Below, piece by piece: positions 15,219-24,755 of a stretch of DNA of 64,000 nucleotides. The translations under genes were made by a program, and so were the position numbers. Position 1 is the first letter of the stretch. The number at the start of each line of letters is the position of its first letter. The DNA lies in contig JACJOC010000077.1 of the NCBI GenBank assembly GCA_014695345.1, positions 1-64,000 of the forward strand. Direction: 5' to 3'. This stretch comes from Cyanobacteria bacterium FACHB-471 (lineage in GTDB: Bacteria; Cyanobacteriota; Cyanobacteriia; Elainellales; Elainellaceae). The notes under the pieces were generated by a model, which worked only from the letters and a program-made list of their open reading frames with translations, did no database searches and had not been told where the DNA came from.

Positions 15219-17264
15219 TTATCGGGCGACTTCAAGCTCTTCTGGGCTTTGAATCCCTGTCTCGAAGGATTCTAAGCTCTTCAGAAGGTTGAGAGCTGAG
15301 TAATACGCTTCTTCGGTCAATTCGGTTTCTTCTTCCGGAGTATCTAACATGCCGTCAACCAGTAGCCTTAGAGAACCAATCATTGTGTTCAGGCGGGTCC
15401 GAATTTCGTAGGATGTTTTGGCGATCGCTTTTCGATCAGAGAGCCCTGACATTTGAGATTTCTCAGCAAACTGCATGGCACAGAGCCTCGCGTAATAACC
15501 GCTTGTCTGCATCAATTCTTCGTGATTGCCCAATTCCACAACTTGCCCCTTCTCCATCACCGCAATTTGATCTGCCTTACGAACTGTAGAGAGGCGGTGA
15601 GCGATGACTAGGGTTGTGCGATCGCGACTTAAATCATCGATTGCTTCTTGAACTAAACGCTCTGAAACTGAATCCAACGCGCTTGTTGCTTCATCTAAAA
15701 TCAAGATCTCTGGGTTTTGAAGTAGAGCCCTAGCGATCGCAAGTCGCTGGCGTTGCCCACCTGAGAGTAGTACGCCACGATCGCCAAGCTGAGTATCTAA
15801 GCCTTGAGGTAGGCGCAAAATAAATTCATAAGCATTTGCCCGCTTGGCAGCCTCAATAATTTCATCTTCTGTCACGTTTGATCGCGCGTAAGCGATATTG
15901 TTACGAACAGAATCATTAAAGAGAAAAGTATCTTGGCTGACAATGCCCATCGCCCTTCTTAGTGTGCGGACATCATAATCTCTTATGTCTGTACCATCTA
16001 TTTTAATAGAGCCTTCAACTGTATCGTAAAACCTCGGCAGTAGATCTGCGACAGTTGATTTACCGGCACCTGACGCACCAACTAAGGCGAGAGTTGTTCC
16101 CTTAGGAATCCAAAGGTTAATACCATTAAGAACTAAATTTTCATGTTCAGGATATTTGAACGAAACATTCTCAAAACTTATTCCCTTCACTAAATGTGAA
16201 TAAGGGATGACTCCATTAATAATAAAGTTTTTATTGTCACGCCTTAAAAAATCATCAACTAGATCGACACTAGCAATTGCGTTTGCGTAAGAATTGCGAG
16301 CACCATTTAATTGTCCAATAATCGGCATTAACCGAAATAAAACAAAAAGATAAGTTGACATCGTGTAAACCGAGAAAGAGCCAACTTGCTCTGCAAAAAA
16401 AACACGACTTAATAAGACGATGGAGAGTACAGCTACAATTCCACTCATTTCATTGATGGGTGGAACAGCAGCATTGTTTGCTTGAGATTTAAACTCAGCT
16501 CTCTCTCTTTCAAGAATTAGATGCTCTACTCTTTGATATTCTTGCTCTTCATTGGAAGTGGCTTTAATTAACCTGATGCCAGTTAAGACATCTAGCAGTG
16601 CGTTGGAGTAATCTCTTGAATTCTGTGCCAGTGCTTTTCCAAAAAACTTGGCGCGAACAATAGAAAATTGATTTGCCAGACCGACTAGAAGCAATAAACC
16701 AGTCGAGGCTAAAGTAAGTTGCCAGGATATCCGTATTAGCAATCCGATAAAAACTAGAATTGTTAATACGATTGTTAAAATATTAATTGAAATTTTAATA
16801 GATTGAGCCGTTCGATTAATCTCTTGTCCTATACGATTAATCAAATCCCCAATTCTCATTTGAGCATAAAAATCTAAGTTGACCTCTAAAAGTATTCGTA
16901 ATCCTTCTCTTCTTAAGCTATTCGTTAATAGTCTTGATAGATGACCGTTTGATAACGTACTCAAATAGCTTGCTAAGTTCTTTAAGAGAAGAGTTAGCAG
17001 AATAGCCCCGGTCATAGCGTATATACGAGATTCTTCTGGAAGGTTATTAAATGGTGCTAGAAGCCCCTCAACAAGCCCAGGAGAGCCTCCTCCAGTTAAT
17101 TCCTCTTCAGGGAGGTTTAAGCCCAAAAAATTCAGCAGAATCGGCACGATTAAAATGGTACTAATTCCATTAAAAAGCGCGCCGGAGAAACCTAACGCTA
17201 TACTTATGATGATCCAGCCAGGGTGCCGCTTTGCAAATTTTAGGAGCAATTTATGGGAGGACAT
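15219..17264 (-). CDS. ABC exporter (MsbA/HepA-like) with a kinase-like tail
   Basis: A 681-residue half-transporter that would work as a dimer. An N-terminal six-helix membrane domain (~residues 10-330) is fused to an ATPase domain with Walker A GASGAGKST (~394), signature LSGGQRQR (~500) and Walker B ILILDEATSALD (~520). It resembles lipid/glycolipid flippases such as MsbA and HepA. Unusually, after the ATPase a ~65-residue tail beginning SYEIRTRLNTMIGSLRLL reads as the DHp helix of a histidine kinase, with Tyr619 where the phospho-His should be, and no HATPase domain. It lies 143 bases downstream of a glycosyltransferase gene on the same strand. The substrate is inferred to be a glycolipid or oligosaccharide-lipid. 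Confidence 0.88.
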   Translation of the reverse strand: MSSHKLLLKFAKRHPGWIIISIALGFSGALFNGISTILIVPILLNFLGLNLPEEELTGGGSPGLVEGLLAPFNNLPEESRIYAMTGAILLTLLLKNLASYLSTLSNGHLSRLLTNSLRREGLRILLEVNLDFYAQMRIGDLINRIGQEINRTAQSIKISINILTIVLTILVFIGLLIRISWQLTLASTGLLLLVGLANQFSIVRAKFFGKALAQNSRDYSNALLDVLTGIRLIKATSNEEQEYQRVEHLILERERAEFKSQANNAAVPPINEMSGIVAVLSIVLLSRVFFAEQVGSFSVYTMSTYLFVLFRLMPIIGQLNGARNSYANAIASVDLVDDFLRRDNKNFIINGVIPYSHLVKGISFENVSFKYPEHENLVLNGINLWIPKGTTLALVGASGAGKSTVADLLPRFYDTVEGSIKIDGTDIRDYDVRTLRRAMGIVSQDTFLFNDSVRNNIAYARSNVTEDEIIEAAKRANAYEFILRLPQGLDTQLGDRGVLLSGGQRQRLAIARALLQNPEILILDEATSALDSVSERLVQEAIDDLSRDRTTLVIAHRLSTVRKADQIAVMEKGQVVELGNHEELMQTSGYYARLCAMQFAEKSQMSGLSDRKAIAKTSYEIRTRLNTMIGSLRLLVDGMLDTPEEETELTEEAYYSALNLLKSLESFETGIQSPEELEVAR

Positions 17265-17407
17265 TTACACACTTCCTGTCGAACAAATACTTCGTAACTT
17301 GATTACTACAATTCCTAAAATTAACACTTTATAATTCATCAGCTTCTAAGCTTTTCATGCTAACTAAGTATTAATTTGCTACGGTAAAATATGGTCCGAT
17401 ACCTTTA

Positions 17408-18589
17408 TTAAGCTATAGATTTAATGACATCTGAGAGTATGGTGGACATTGAATCAATACTGTAATGTTCTACGCATCTTGCTCTTGCTTGATGTCCTCG
17501 ATTGTTTGCCTCCTCCATATTTTGGAAAATGTACTGAATCTGCTCAGCAATCTGCTTGGGAGAGTCAGGTTCAACTAGATAGCCCGTGCCTCCTAGAATT
17601 TCAGCAATGTCCCCAACTCGAGTAGCTAGTACGGGTTTTGCCATTGCCATTCCATCCGTTAACTTCAGTGGAAATTGAGCCTGAGCCGCAGGTGTGTCAC
17701 GTTGTGGAACAACCACAACATGAGCTGCAGCAATTACTTCAGGCATTGCTTGGTGAGGAATCTTAGGTAATTTAATAATCCAACGTCCCCATTTTTGGAT
17801 CAGCTTATCATCGTAGTCATCATAGGGACTACCGCCTACAATAACTAGCCTTAAGTCTGGCTCATTCAAGTAGTCAAGTGCCATTAAGACATCTTCAAGT
17901 CCTTTGTATGGACGAGGTGCCCCAGGAAACATCAAGACACGATAGTCTGCAAGATTTAAGCGAATTCGGCTGTTTTCGGGGTTGTGCTGTTGAGGGTCAA
18001 ATAGTGAAGTATCTTTCCCGTTAGGAACGTATGTACCGCCAAAGCGCTTTTGAAGGAACTGAGTGTGGATTGTCACAGCATCTGCATAGTTGACAAAGTT
18101 TTCTATCCACTTCAAGTAGAGGGGATGATCGGGTTGTCTGAGTGCCCCATCAGATTTGAGGATGTCCCTAAAAAATTGTTTTGGTTGTGGTCGATATCTC
18201 CACTGTTCACCCCCGTACCAGCTCAACTCCCAGTCATCGATATCAAGAATAACTGGGCAGCGAGAGCGTAACTTTTTTAGCAAGGCTGTACCAAAACTAG
18301 TTGGCTTTGGTTTGATAGCGTAAACGATATCTCCACTGATTTTTGACAAAACTTGTTCCATTGAAGTGACAAATCCAGGATAGTTTTTGCCACAGACCGT
18401 GGTAATTGAAAACTCAGTGGAAACAACAGTGTCGGAGACATCTCCAAAAACGAAGCCTACAATCTCGACCTCATATTCAAGTTTTTGGAGGGCTTGAGCC
18501 AGTAGAAAAGTGCGAACAGCTCCACCCCATCTACCGGCTCCACTTTGAGATAAGTCACTAACAACCAGTGAAACTTTCGACTGCTTCAT
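17408..18589 (-). CDS. GT4-type glycosyltransferase
   Basis: A 393-residue GT-B enzyme. The N-terminal domain has SGAGRWGGAVRTFLLAQAL. The C-terminal nucleotide-sugar domain has MFPGAPRPYKGLEDVLMAL, LRLVIVGGSPYDDYDD and VVPQRDTPAAQAQFPLKLTD, with GTGYLVEPDSPKQIAEQI near the end. The EX7E motif is not in its standard form, which is seen in some GT4 subgroups. It probably builds a cell-surface glycan exported or flipped by the ABC transporter encoded just downstream. ATG 18589 is preceded by an in-frame GTG. No membrane segment is seen. Confidence 0.82.
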   Translation of the reverse strand: MKQSKVSLVVSDLSQSGAGRWGGAVRTFLLAQALQKLEYEVEIVGFVFGDVSDTVVSTEFSITTVCGKNYPGFVTSMEQVLSKISGDIVYAIKPKPTSFGTALLKKLRSRCPVILDIDDWELSWYGGEQWRYRPQPKQFFRDILKSDGALRQPDHPLYLKWIENFVNYADAVTIHTQFLQKRFGGTYVPNGKDTSLFDPQQHNPENSRIRLNLADYRVLMFPGAPRPYKGLEDVLMALDYLNEPDLRLVIVGGSPYDDYDDKLIQKWGRWIIKLPKIPHQAMPEVIAAAHVVVVPQRDTPAAQAQFPLKLTDGMAMAKPVLATRVGDIAEILGGTGYLVEPDSPKQIAEQIQYIFQNMEEANNRGHQARARCVEHYSIDSMSTILSDVIKSIA

Positions 18590-19027
18590 CACGTTGAGAA
18601 TTCACTACTCTTAGATTCGGATTGAATGAGATAGCTATTTAAGTAAAGAACAGCCTGTATAAATTCCTTGAAGCTGAAGAATGGGTCGTAAAATAGCTAG
18701 TTTCTCCAAGTCCAAGTTCAATACGTAAAGCTGATGCTTGCGTAAGTCTATTGTCGCTAGCGCAAGAACTCTTCCTCTCTTAGAACTGTTGACTACTAGC
18801 AGATTGCAAGTAAGGTAAAATTCAAGCTTGCTTCTGATGTCCGACCATTCACTTGCCGTTTTTAGAGGGCTAATCTTGAACTCTAAAAAAAACTGACCTT
18901 ATAGAAGTGATGGACTGTAGATTGAGTGGCGACAAACTCGATTGGAGCTATCACACTCTTCCTCAGAATTTATTCAACTCAGAAGCCTATTTTAGGCACC
19001 CACCGGATCATAATCCTGTAAGTATTG
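18590..19027. other. Intergenic region with AT-rich inverted repeat
   Basis: This 438-base gap lies upstream of the minus-strand glycosyltransferase and downstream of the small minus-strand gene. The clearest structure is a perfect 9-bp inverted repeat TTTTTAGAG / CTCTAAAAA at 18859-18889 with a 13-base loop. It may act as a weak terminator or an operator. No gene is seen. Confidence 0.45.
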
Positions 19028-19234
19028 TTAGTCAACCAATTTCAGACGCCCCGTCTGAATGTAATCAAACGCCCGGTTAATCTGACGGCGTTCCTCTTCT
19101 GTGATTTCATTGTCTGACAAGATGGCGGAGGTAAGACGAAGATGATCTTGGCGGCTCATCTTGCCTGATGTAGTAATGCTGTCAACAAGTTGCCTAATGG
19201 TTAAGTTTGATCTAATCTGAACGGTCCACATCAT
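19028..19234 (-). CDS. Small conserved cyanobacterial protein of unknown function
   Basis: A 68-residue protein, mostly helical, starting MMWTVQIRSNLTIRQLVD and ending INRAFDYIQTGRLKLVD. I recognise this as a type of short protein seen across cyanobacteria but know no function for it. The segment DHLRLTSAILSDNEITEEER reads like a two-helix or EF-hand-like segment, but the acidic residues do not make a full calcium loop. There are no membrane segments or cysteines. The gene stands alone between long non-coding stretches, which fits a small regulator but does not prove one. Confidence 0.75.
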   Translation of the reverse strand: MMWTVQIRSNLTIRQLVDSITTSGKMSRQDHLRLTSAILSDNEITEEERRQINRAFDYIQTGRLKLVD

Positions 19235-19537
19235 GGAGTTTGTGCCCTAATTTAGTAGATGAGTCAGTTTTTCCCTGACTAGACTTTTAAGTGAGTCTAG
19301 AATCATTCTCTTTTCAAACAGTTAGCAGTTGGGCAAAGCTCCGATGAGAAATTAATGAAGAGTTGATGAAAGCCAAGCCAGCTTCGCAGCCACTTTTTCA
19401 ATCAACTAGTAAAAGTAGTAGTTACTAGAAGCGTTCAGTTGAGTTTTGCGTTTTCTGCCGTTCAGAGTCTTGATTTTGCACAAAATCTCTAAGCTCAGAG
19501 GTAGGGCTTAAAAGCTTTTGATTCTAGGAGAGTAGAT
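19235..19537. other. Divergent intergenic region before gloB
   Basis: About 300 bases between the small minus-strand gene and gloB, which should hold both promoters. Apart from the gloB Shine-Dalgarno (AGGAGA near 19526) I find no clear -35/-10 pair, repeat or RNA. Confidence 0.35.
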
Positions 19538-20311
19538 ATGCACATTCATCAACTGGCTATGTTGCAGGACAACTACACGTTTTTGCTACATGACCCTAAT
19601 AGTTGGATAGCTGCTGTGGTAGATCCAGCAGAAGCTAAGCCAGTACTGGATTGTTTAAACAATTTGAAGTCAGAGTTGGTGGCTATTCTAAACACCCACC
19701 ATCACGAGGATCACGTTGGTGGAAATGTGCAGCTTCTCAACCAATTCCCTGATGCTGTCGTTTATGGAGGAGCGCATGATCGAGGCAGAATTCCTGGACA
19801 GCAGGTGTTTTTGCAGGAGGGCGATCGCATTTCCTTCGCAGAGCAACAGGCTGAGATTTTCTTCGTTCCTGGACACACGAGAGCGCATATCGCCTACTAT
19901 TTCCCACCAGAGACACCAGAAGCCCCTGGGGAGCTATTTTGTGGAGACACGCTGTTTGCTGGAGGCTGTGGCAGGCTATTTGAGGGAACACCGAGTCAAA
20001 TGCTGAATTCCCTTGAGAAGTTGCGATCGCTCCCTGACAACACTCGTGTTTGGTGTGCTCACGAGTACACTCTGAAGAATCTACAGTTTGCTTTGACTGT
20101 AGATGGACAAAATCTAGATCTGCGACAGCGAATTGAGCAGGTTGAAAAGATGCGTAGTCGTTCAGAGGCAACAGTTCCCTCTACGTTAGAGGTAGAAAAG
20201 CTAACCAATCCCTTCCTACGCTGGGATCAGCCTGCTTTACAGTCCGCCGTGAAGAGTCAAGATGCTGTAAAAACCTTTGCTCGATTGAGAGGCATGAAAG
20301 ATCAGTTCTAA
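19538..20311 (+). CDS. gloB: Hydroxyacylglutathione hydrolase (glyoxalase II)
   Basis: Second enzyme of the glyoxalase system: hydrolyses S-lactoylglutathione to D-lactate and glutathione. This metallo-beta-lactamase fold protein of 257 residues carries THHHEDH at 53-59 (His54, His56, Asp58, His59 bind the two metals), VPGHTRAH (~His112), the bridging Asp in [11 protein letters not shown] (~137) and WCAHEYT (~His174). The C-terminal glyoxalase II domain is present ([19 protein letters not shown]), which separates it from general MBL hydrolases. AGGAGA precedes the ATG. It is a single gene with a likely terminator at 20388. Confidence 0.95.
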   Translation: MHIHQLAMLQDNYTFLLHDPNSWIAAVVDPAEAKPVLDCLNNLKSELVAILNTHHHEDHVGGNVQLLNQFPDAVVYGGAHDRGRIPGQQVFLQEGDRISFAEQQAEIFFVPGHTRAHIAYYFPPETPEAPGELFCGDTLFAGGCGRLFEGTPSQMLNSLEKLRSLPDNTRVWCAHEYTLKNLQFALTVDGQNLDLRQRIEQVEKMRSRSEATVPSTLEVEKLTNPFLRWDQPALQSAVKSQDAVKTFARLRGMKDQF

Positions 20312-20387
20312 AGACTCAACCTTGAGGGCTAATTATCCTTGCTGAAGCCTAGCTTGAGGGATTTGTCGCAAACTTTCGCGGAATTTT

Positions 20388-20425
20388 AGTGGAGCTAGTA
20401 GCTTGCGATCGCTCCACTCGTTTCG
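20388..20425 (+). terminator. Possible terminator of gloB
   Basis: AGTGGAGC and GCTCCACT (20388-20418) pair perfectly around a 15-base loop and are followed by CGTTTCGTT. The U-tract is imperfect, so efficiency is uncertain. Confidence 0.45.
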
Positions 20426-20453
20426 TTAGGATAATGTGTCTGGCTAGAATCGA

Positions 20454-20459
20454 TATAAT
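20454..20459 (+). promoter_or_regulatory. Possible -10 box upstream of rplI-dnaB
   Basis: A consensus TATAAT lies 221 bases before rplI, with no clear -35 at 16-18 bases. If used, it gives a leader of ~215 bases. The remainder of 20312-20680 has no gene. The rplI start itself has no evident Shine-Dalgarno. Confidence 0.3.
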
Positions 20460-20680
20460 TCGCAAGGCTGCTTCCTTTCAGGATGTACTTCTTCAGGAAT
20501 AAGCTTGAAGGAAATTCTAGGCGATAGGTGATAGGCTGCTGTCGAATGCGTCTAAGTGATTTGCACAGAGCAATTTCTTAGACGGTCCGTAATAAGTGGC
20601 ATTCTGGCTTTTGGGCGCTAATCAACTGAAACTCTCAGCCTGGTACACACTGGCACGCACAAGTAAAAATAAAAAAGATC

Positions 20681-21139
20681 ATGGCGAAACGCATTCAACT
20701 AGTCCTAAATCAGGATGTCAGTAAACTCGGTAGGGCTGGCGACCTCGTAGAGGTGGCACCTGGATATGCTCGGAATTACTTGATCCCCACTGGAGCTGCA
20801 GTTCGCACAACTCCGGGCATCCTTAAGCAGGTAGAGCGGCGACGCGAGGCAGAGCGGCAAAGGCTTTTAGAATTGAAGAGTGAAGCCGAAACTCAAAAGA
20901 CAGCGTTGGAAAAGGTCGGGCGCTTCACGATTCTCAAGCAGGTCGGTGAAAAGGATGCTATTTTTGGCACCGTGACTGATCGGGAAGTAGCGGAAGTCAT
21001 CCAGGAAACGACGGGTCAAGAAATCGATCGGCGTGGAATTACTGTTCCAGACATTCACAAAACTGGTTCTTATAAAGTAGATATCAAGCTGCATCCTGAA
21101 GTTACAGCAGTTGTTGAAATTCAGGTTTCGCCTCAGTAA
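20681..21139 (+). CDS. rplI: 50S ribosomal protein L9
   Basis: Binds 23S rRNA domain V near the L1 stalk base. At 152 residues it has the full two-domain form: the N-terminal domain with [20 protein letters not shown], a long charged connecting helix ([21 protein letters not shown]), and the C-terminal domain with [19 protein letters not shown]. Start MAKRIQLVL is standard. dnaB follows after 37 bases, a pairing common in cyanobacteria that links ribosome and replication genes in one transcript. Confidence 0.97.
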   Translation: MAKRIQLVLNQDVSKLGRAGDLVEVAPGYARNYLIPTGAAVRTTPGILKQVERRREAERQRLLELKSEAETQKTALEKVGRFTILKQVGEKDAIFGTVTDREVAEVIQETTGQEIDRRGITVPDIHKTGSYKVDIKLHPEVTAVVEIQVSPQ

Positions 21140-21176
21140 CTTGTAACTTGCTCCCCTTCCCAGGTTCGTTATCGTT

Positions 21177-22532
21177 ATGGTTCAAGAGCTTAATTTTCAG
21201 GCTTATAGCGATCGCCTACCGCCTCAAAATATTGATGCAGAGGAGGCAATCCTGGGAGGGGTGCTGCTAGATCCAGAGGCGATCGGCCGAGTCGCAGAGC
21301 TTCTCCGCCCCGAAGCCTTCTACATCAGCGCCCATCAGGAAATTTATCGGTCTGCTCTAGCTCTTCATGGGCAGGGCAGACCTACTGATCTGATGAGTGT
21401 TACGAGTTGGCTGTACGATCACGGCGTACTAGATAAAATTGGTGGACAAAGCAGGCTGGCACAGCTTGTAGACCGGACGATTAGTGCAGTTAATATCGAC
21501 CAATATGCTCAACTGGTTACTGATAAGTACCTGAGACGCAAATTGATTCAGGTCGGTGGCGAAGTTGCTCAATTAGGCTACGAAACTGATACGCCACTAG
21601 AGAAAGTTCTAGACCAGTCAGAGCAAAAGATCTTTGGTATTACCCAGGCGCGTCCGCAACAAAGCCTCGTTGCAACTGCCGACATCCTGACCTCAACCTT
21701 CTCAGATATTGAAAGCCGCTCCCTTGGCATGGTGCTACCGGGAATTCCATGCGGCTTTTACGATCTAGATGCTATGACTCAGGGGTTCCAGCGTTCTGAT
21801 TTAATCATTGCGGCTGGTCGTCCCTCAATGGGAAAAACCTCTTTTGTTCTCAATATTGCGCGGAATATTGCTGCTTTTCACAAAATGCCTGTAGCTGTCT
21901 TCAGTTTGGAGATGTCAAAAGAGCAGCTAGTCTATCGTCTGCTTTCGAGTGAGGTAGAAATCGAAAGCGGCAGACTGCGGGCAGGTCGAATTAGTCAAAA
22001 CGAATGGGAACCTTTGGGACACGCCATCAGCGCCTTGTCTCAGCTTCCCGTGTTCATTGACGATACGCCTAACATTTCGGTCACGGAAATGCGCTCAAAA
22101 GCTCGACGGCTTCAGGCGGAGCAAGGTGGAGCATTGGGCTTGATTCTGATTGACTACTTGCAGCTTATGGAAGGCAGCGGCAGCGAGAACCGGGTGCAGG
22201 AGTTGTCTAGGGTCACACGCGCGTTAAAAGGGTTGGCCCGTGAGCTAAGTGTTCCGGTCATCGCGCTGTCTCAGCTTAGTCGTGGGGTTGAATCCCGTAC
22301 AAATAAGCGCCCAATGATGTCGGACCTGCGGGAAAGTGGCTCGATCGAGCAGGATGCTGACCTGATCATCATGCTTTACCGCGATGAGTACTACAATCCT
22401 GATACGCCTGATCGGGGAGTTGCTGAAATTATTATTACCAAACATCGAAATGGGCCGGTTGGCACTGTCAAACTGTTATTTGAACCTCAATTCACGCGAT
22501 TTCGGAATTTGGCAGCGCCGAACCGTTCTTAG
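21177..22532 (+). CDS. dnaB: Replicative DNA helicase DnaB
   Basis: Hexameric 5'-3' helicase at the replication fork that loads primase. The 451-residue protein has the N-terminal primase-interacting domain (PPQNIDAEEAILGGVLLDPEA), a linker, and the RecA-like domain with Walker A GRPSMGKTS near residue 213, LILIDYLQLM (Walker B) and VIALSQLSRGVESR. Many cyanobacterial DnaB proteins carry inteins at the P-loop; this one is uninterrupted. It lies between rplI and secE on the same strand. Confidence 0.97.
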   Translation: MVQELNFQAYSDRLPPQNIDAEEAILGGVLLDPEAIGRVAELLRPEAFYISAHQEIYRSALALHGQGRPTDLMSVTSWLYDHGVLDKIGGQSRLAQLVDRTISAVNIDQYAQLVTDKYLRRKLIQVGGEVAQLGYETDTPLEKVLDQSEQKIFGITQARPQQSLVATADILTSTFSDIESRSLGMVLPGIPCGFYDLDAMTQGFQRSDLIIAAGRPSMGKTSFVLNIARNIAAFHKMPVAVFSLEMSKEQLVYRLLSSEVEIESGRLRAGRISQNEWEPLGHAISALSQLPVFIDDTPNISVTEMRSKARRLQAEQGGALGLILIDYLQLMEGSGSENRVQELSRVTRALKGLARELSVPVIALSQLSRGVESRTNKRPMMSDLRESGSIEQDADLIIMLYRDEYYNPDTPDRGVAEIIITKHRNGPVGTVKLLFEPQFTRFRNLAAPNRS

Positions 22533-22668
22533 ACAAGGACTGCAAAAGTTGTAGTTTTCGAGTAGACTAATTGTTTGGGTGGTTTGTAGCGAACTGCGGC
22601 ATCCAGTTTGGGTTGCTTCGCAGTTTTGACTTAGCTATTCCGACTCGCACCAAGAGGGAATCAGGACT

Positions 22669-22890
22669 GTGGCAAAGAAAGACGAGACAGAAGCGCAGGA
22701 GACATCTGCTGGCTTTAGTGTCAATAGTTTTTTACAAGGGACTAAGGAGGAGCTAGATAAAGTTGTTTGGCCTAGCCGCCAACAGCTAATCAGCGAATCT
22801 TTGGCAGTCATCCTTATGGTGACGCTCTCTGCCAGCCTCATTTACTTTGTTGACAATTTCTTCAGTTGGGCTGCTGGAAAGGTATTTTAA
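22669..22890 (+). CDS. secE: Preprotein translocase subunit SecE
   Basis: Stabilises SecY in the SecYEG channel of the plasma and thylakoid membranes. The protein has 73 residues: a short amphipathic stretch with the conserved KEELDKVVWPSRQQ motif, then one transmembrane helix (~40-62). This single-helix form is usual outside enterobacteria. The start is GTG 22669 with GAGGGA 15 bases upstream. The stop TAA overlaps the ATG of nusG by one base, so the two are translationally coupled. No tRNA-Trp precedes it. Confidence 0.95.
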   Translation: MAKKDETEAQETSAGFSVNSFLQGTKEELDKVVWPSRQQLISESLAVILMVTLSASLIYFVDNFFSWAAGKVF

Positions 22891-23525
22891 TGACTTTTGC
22901 ATCAGACGAATCAGACAACGTGTTTTCACCCGAAGAAGAGGAAGGTGCCATTGAGCTTGAGCGATCGGCTCGTTGGTATGCCGTTCAGGTTGCTTCTGGC
23001 TGTGAAAAGCGAGTAAAGATGAACCTGGAACAACGGATCGAAACCCTGGATGTGGCAAACCGCATCGTCCAGATCGAAATTCCTCAAACGCCGATTCTGA
23101 AACCGCAGAAAGGCGGCAAGCCAAAGGAAACGGCGGAAAAAGTGTTTCCAGGCTATGTCTTGATCCGTATGGTGATGGATGATGATACCTGGCAGGTCGT
23201 TAAGAACACACCCAATGTGATTAACTTTGTTGGGGCTGAACAGAAGCGCCGCTATGGAAGAGGAAGAGGGCATGTCAAACCGATGCCTTTGGGTGCTTCA
23301 GAAGTAGAGCGAATCTTTAAGCAGGCTCAAGAGCAAAAACCAATTGTCAAAATTGACATGGCAGCGGGAGACAAAATCTTGGTGCTGTCTGGCCCTTTCA
23401 AAGATTTTGAAGGGGAAGTGATTGAGGTTAGCCCAGAGCGTAGTAAGCTCAAAGCCTTGCTCTCAATCTTTGGTCGAGATACGCCCGTAGAGTTGGAATT
23501 CAATCAGGTTCAAAAACAGAGTTAG
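22890..23525 (+). CDS. nusG: Transcription termination/antitermination factor NusG
   Basis: Binds RNA polymerase and couples transcription to Rho or to the ribosome. At 211 residues it has an acidic N-terminal extension, then the NGN domain ([33 protein letters not shown]) and a C-terminal KOW domain ([20 protein letters not shown]). The ATG at 22890 shares a base with the secE stop. Seven bases separate it from rplK. The order secE-nusG-rplK-rplA is nearly universal in bacteria. Confidence 0.97.
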   Translation: MTFASDESDNVFSPEEEEGAIELERSARWYAVQVASGCEKRVKMNLEQRIETLDVANRIVQIEIPQTPILKPQKGGKPKETAEKVFPGYVLIRMVMDDDTWQVVKNTPNVINFVGAEQKRRYGRGRGHVKPMPLGASEVERIFKQAQEQKPIVKIDMAAGDKILVLSGPFKDFEGEVIEVSPERSKLKALLSIFGRDTPVELEFNQVQKQS

Positions 23526-23532
23526 CAGGTCA

Positions 23533-23958
23533 ATGGCAAAAAAGGTTGTTGCGGTCATTAAGTTAGCGATTACGGCAGGAAAGGCAAACCCTGCTCCTCC
23601 GATTGGTCCCGCGCTGGGTCAGCACGGGGTCAATATTATGATGTTTTGCAAGGAATACAACGCCCGAACTGCTGATCAGGTGGGTTTGGTTGTTCCCGTA
23701 GAGATCTCTGTCTTCGAAGATCGCAGTTTTACGTTCATTCTAAAGACTCCTCCTGCGTCTGTACTGATTCGTAAAGCAGCGGGAATTGAGCGAGGTTCAG
23801 GTGAGCCCAATAAGAAGAAAGTAGGTTCTCTAACCCGAGCACAATTGCAAGAAATTGCTCAAGCCAAGATGCCTGACCTGAATGCAAATGACATTGAGGC
23901 GGCAATGAAGATTGTCGAAGGCACTGCTCGAAATATGGGCGTGACGATTAAGGAATAA
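23533..23958 (+). CDS. rplK: 50S ribosomal protein L11
   Basis: Part of the GTPase-associated centre, binding 23S rRNA with L10-L12. At 141 residues it is full length. The N-terminal domain has [20 protein letters not shown], the proline-rich thiostrepton-site helix; the C-terminal rRNA-binding domain has [20 protein letters not shown]. It lies seven bases after nusG, and an 80-base spacer containing two RNA-structure candidates separates it from rplA. Confidence 0.98.
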   Translation: MAKKVVAVIKLAITAGKANPAPPIGPALGQHGVNIMMFCKEYNARTADQVGLVVPVEISVFEDRSFTFILKTPPASVLIRKAAGIERGSGEPNKKKVGSLTRAQLQEIAQAKMPDLNANDIEAAMKIVEGTARNMGVTIKE

Positions 23959-24026
23959 AAGTTCACCTTGGTGAACTTGTCGAATGTAAACCTTAGTGGG
24001 GGAGAGTTAAACTCGTTAGCACCCCA
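23959..24026 (+). promoter_or_regulatory. Candidate L1 autoregulatory RNA element between rplK and rplA
   Basis: A perfect 20-base palindrome (AAGTTCACCTTGGTGAACTT, 23959-23978) sits at the rplK stop. A second element at 23996-24026 pairs GTGGGG with CACCCC around an inner GAG-TTAAA-CTC hairpin and an unpaired GTTAG. That shape, a G/C stem with an asymmetric internal loop just before rplA, resembles the 23S-mimicking sites through which L1 represses its own mRNA. The assignment is by shape only. Confidence 0.4.
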
Positions 24027-24038
24027 GGGATGGAAAGA

Positions 24039-24755
24039 ATGACAAAGAAGTTATCGCGTCGATTACAGGAACTGCAGAAGAAGGTTGAGGATCGTCCTTA
24101 TGAGCCTCTAGAAGCTTTGACATTGCTCAAGGAGACGGCGACTGCTAAGTTTTCTGAGTCGGCTGAGGCCCACATTCGCTTGGGGATTGACCCAAAGTAC
24201 ACCGACCAGCAATTGCGGACTACTGTAGCGCTGCCTAAAGGAACCGGACAAACGATTCGGGTGGCGGTGATTGCTAGAGGTGAAAAGGTAACAGAGGCAA
24301 CAAATTCTGGAGCTGATTTGTCTGGTTCTGAGGAACTGATTGATGAGATCCAGAAGGGCATGATGGATTTTGACGTACTGGTGGCAACGCCAGACATGAT
24401 GCCTCAAGTCGCCAAGTTGGGTAGATTGTTAGGTCCTCGCGGTTTAATGCCTTCTCCAAAGGGTGGTACGGTAACGTTTGATGTGACGCAAGCGATCGCC
24501 GAATTCAAAGCCGGAAAACTAGAGTTCCGCGCCGACCGCACTGGAATTGTCCATGTCATGTTTGGCAAAGCCACCTTTACACCAGAAGACCTGCTAACCA
24601 ACCTAAAAGCGCTGCAAGAGACGATCGACCGCAACCGTCCATCTGGTGCTAAAGGTCGCTACTGGAGATCTGTGTATGTGTCTGCCACAATGGGACCATC
24701 CATTCAGATTGATGTGAACGCTTTGCGCGATCTAAAATTAGGGGATGTGGCTTAG
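24039..24755 (+). CDS. rplA: 50S ribosomal protein L1
   Basis: Forms the mobile L1 stalk at the E site and commonly represses its own operon. The 238-residue protein has [12 protein letters not shown] at the start and the family signature [13 protein letters not shown] (residues ~138-150). ATG 24039 is preferred to ATG 24030, which would follow its purine tract too closely and add three residues absent from the usual N-terminus. Downstream is a 319-base leader before rplJ. Confidence 0.96.
   Translation: MTKKLSRRLQELQKKVEDRPYEPLEALTLLKETATAKFSESAEAHIRLGIDPKYTDQQLRTTVALPKGTGQTIRVAVIARGEKVTEATNSGADLSGSEELIDEIQKGMMDFDVLVATPDMMPQVAKLGRLLGPRGLMPSPKGGTVTFDVTQAIAEFKAGKLEFRADRTGIVHVMFGKATFTPEDLLTNLKALQETIDRNRPSGAKGRYWRSVYVSATMGPSIQIDVNALRDLKLGDVA

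Noticed and set aside
22533-22668. Possible tRNA-Trp before secE, as in many bacteria
   Set aside because: There is no T-loop GTTCGA pattern or acceptor pairing in the 136-base gap.
24098-24634. Several antisense frames across rplA
   Set aside because: All overlap a certain ribosomal-protein gene and none has a plausible start or domain.
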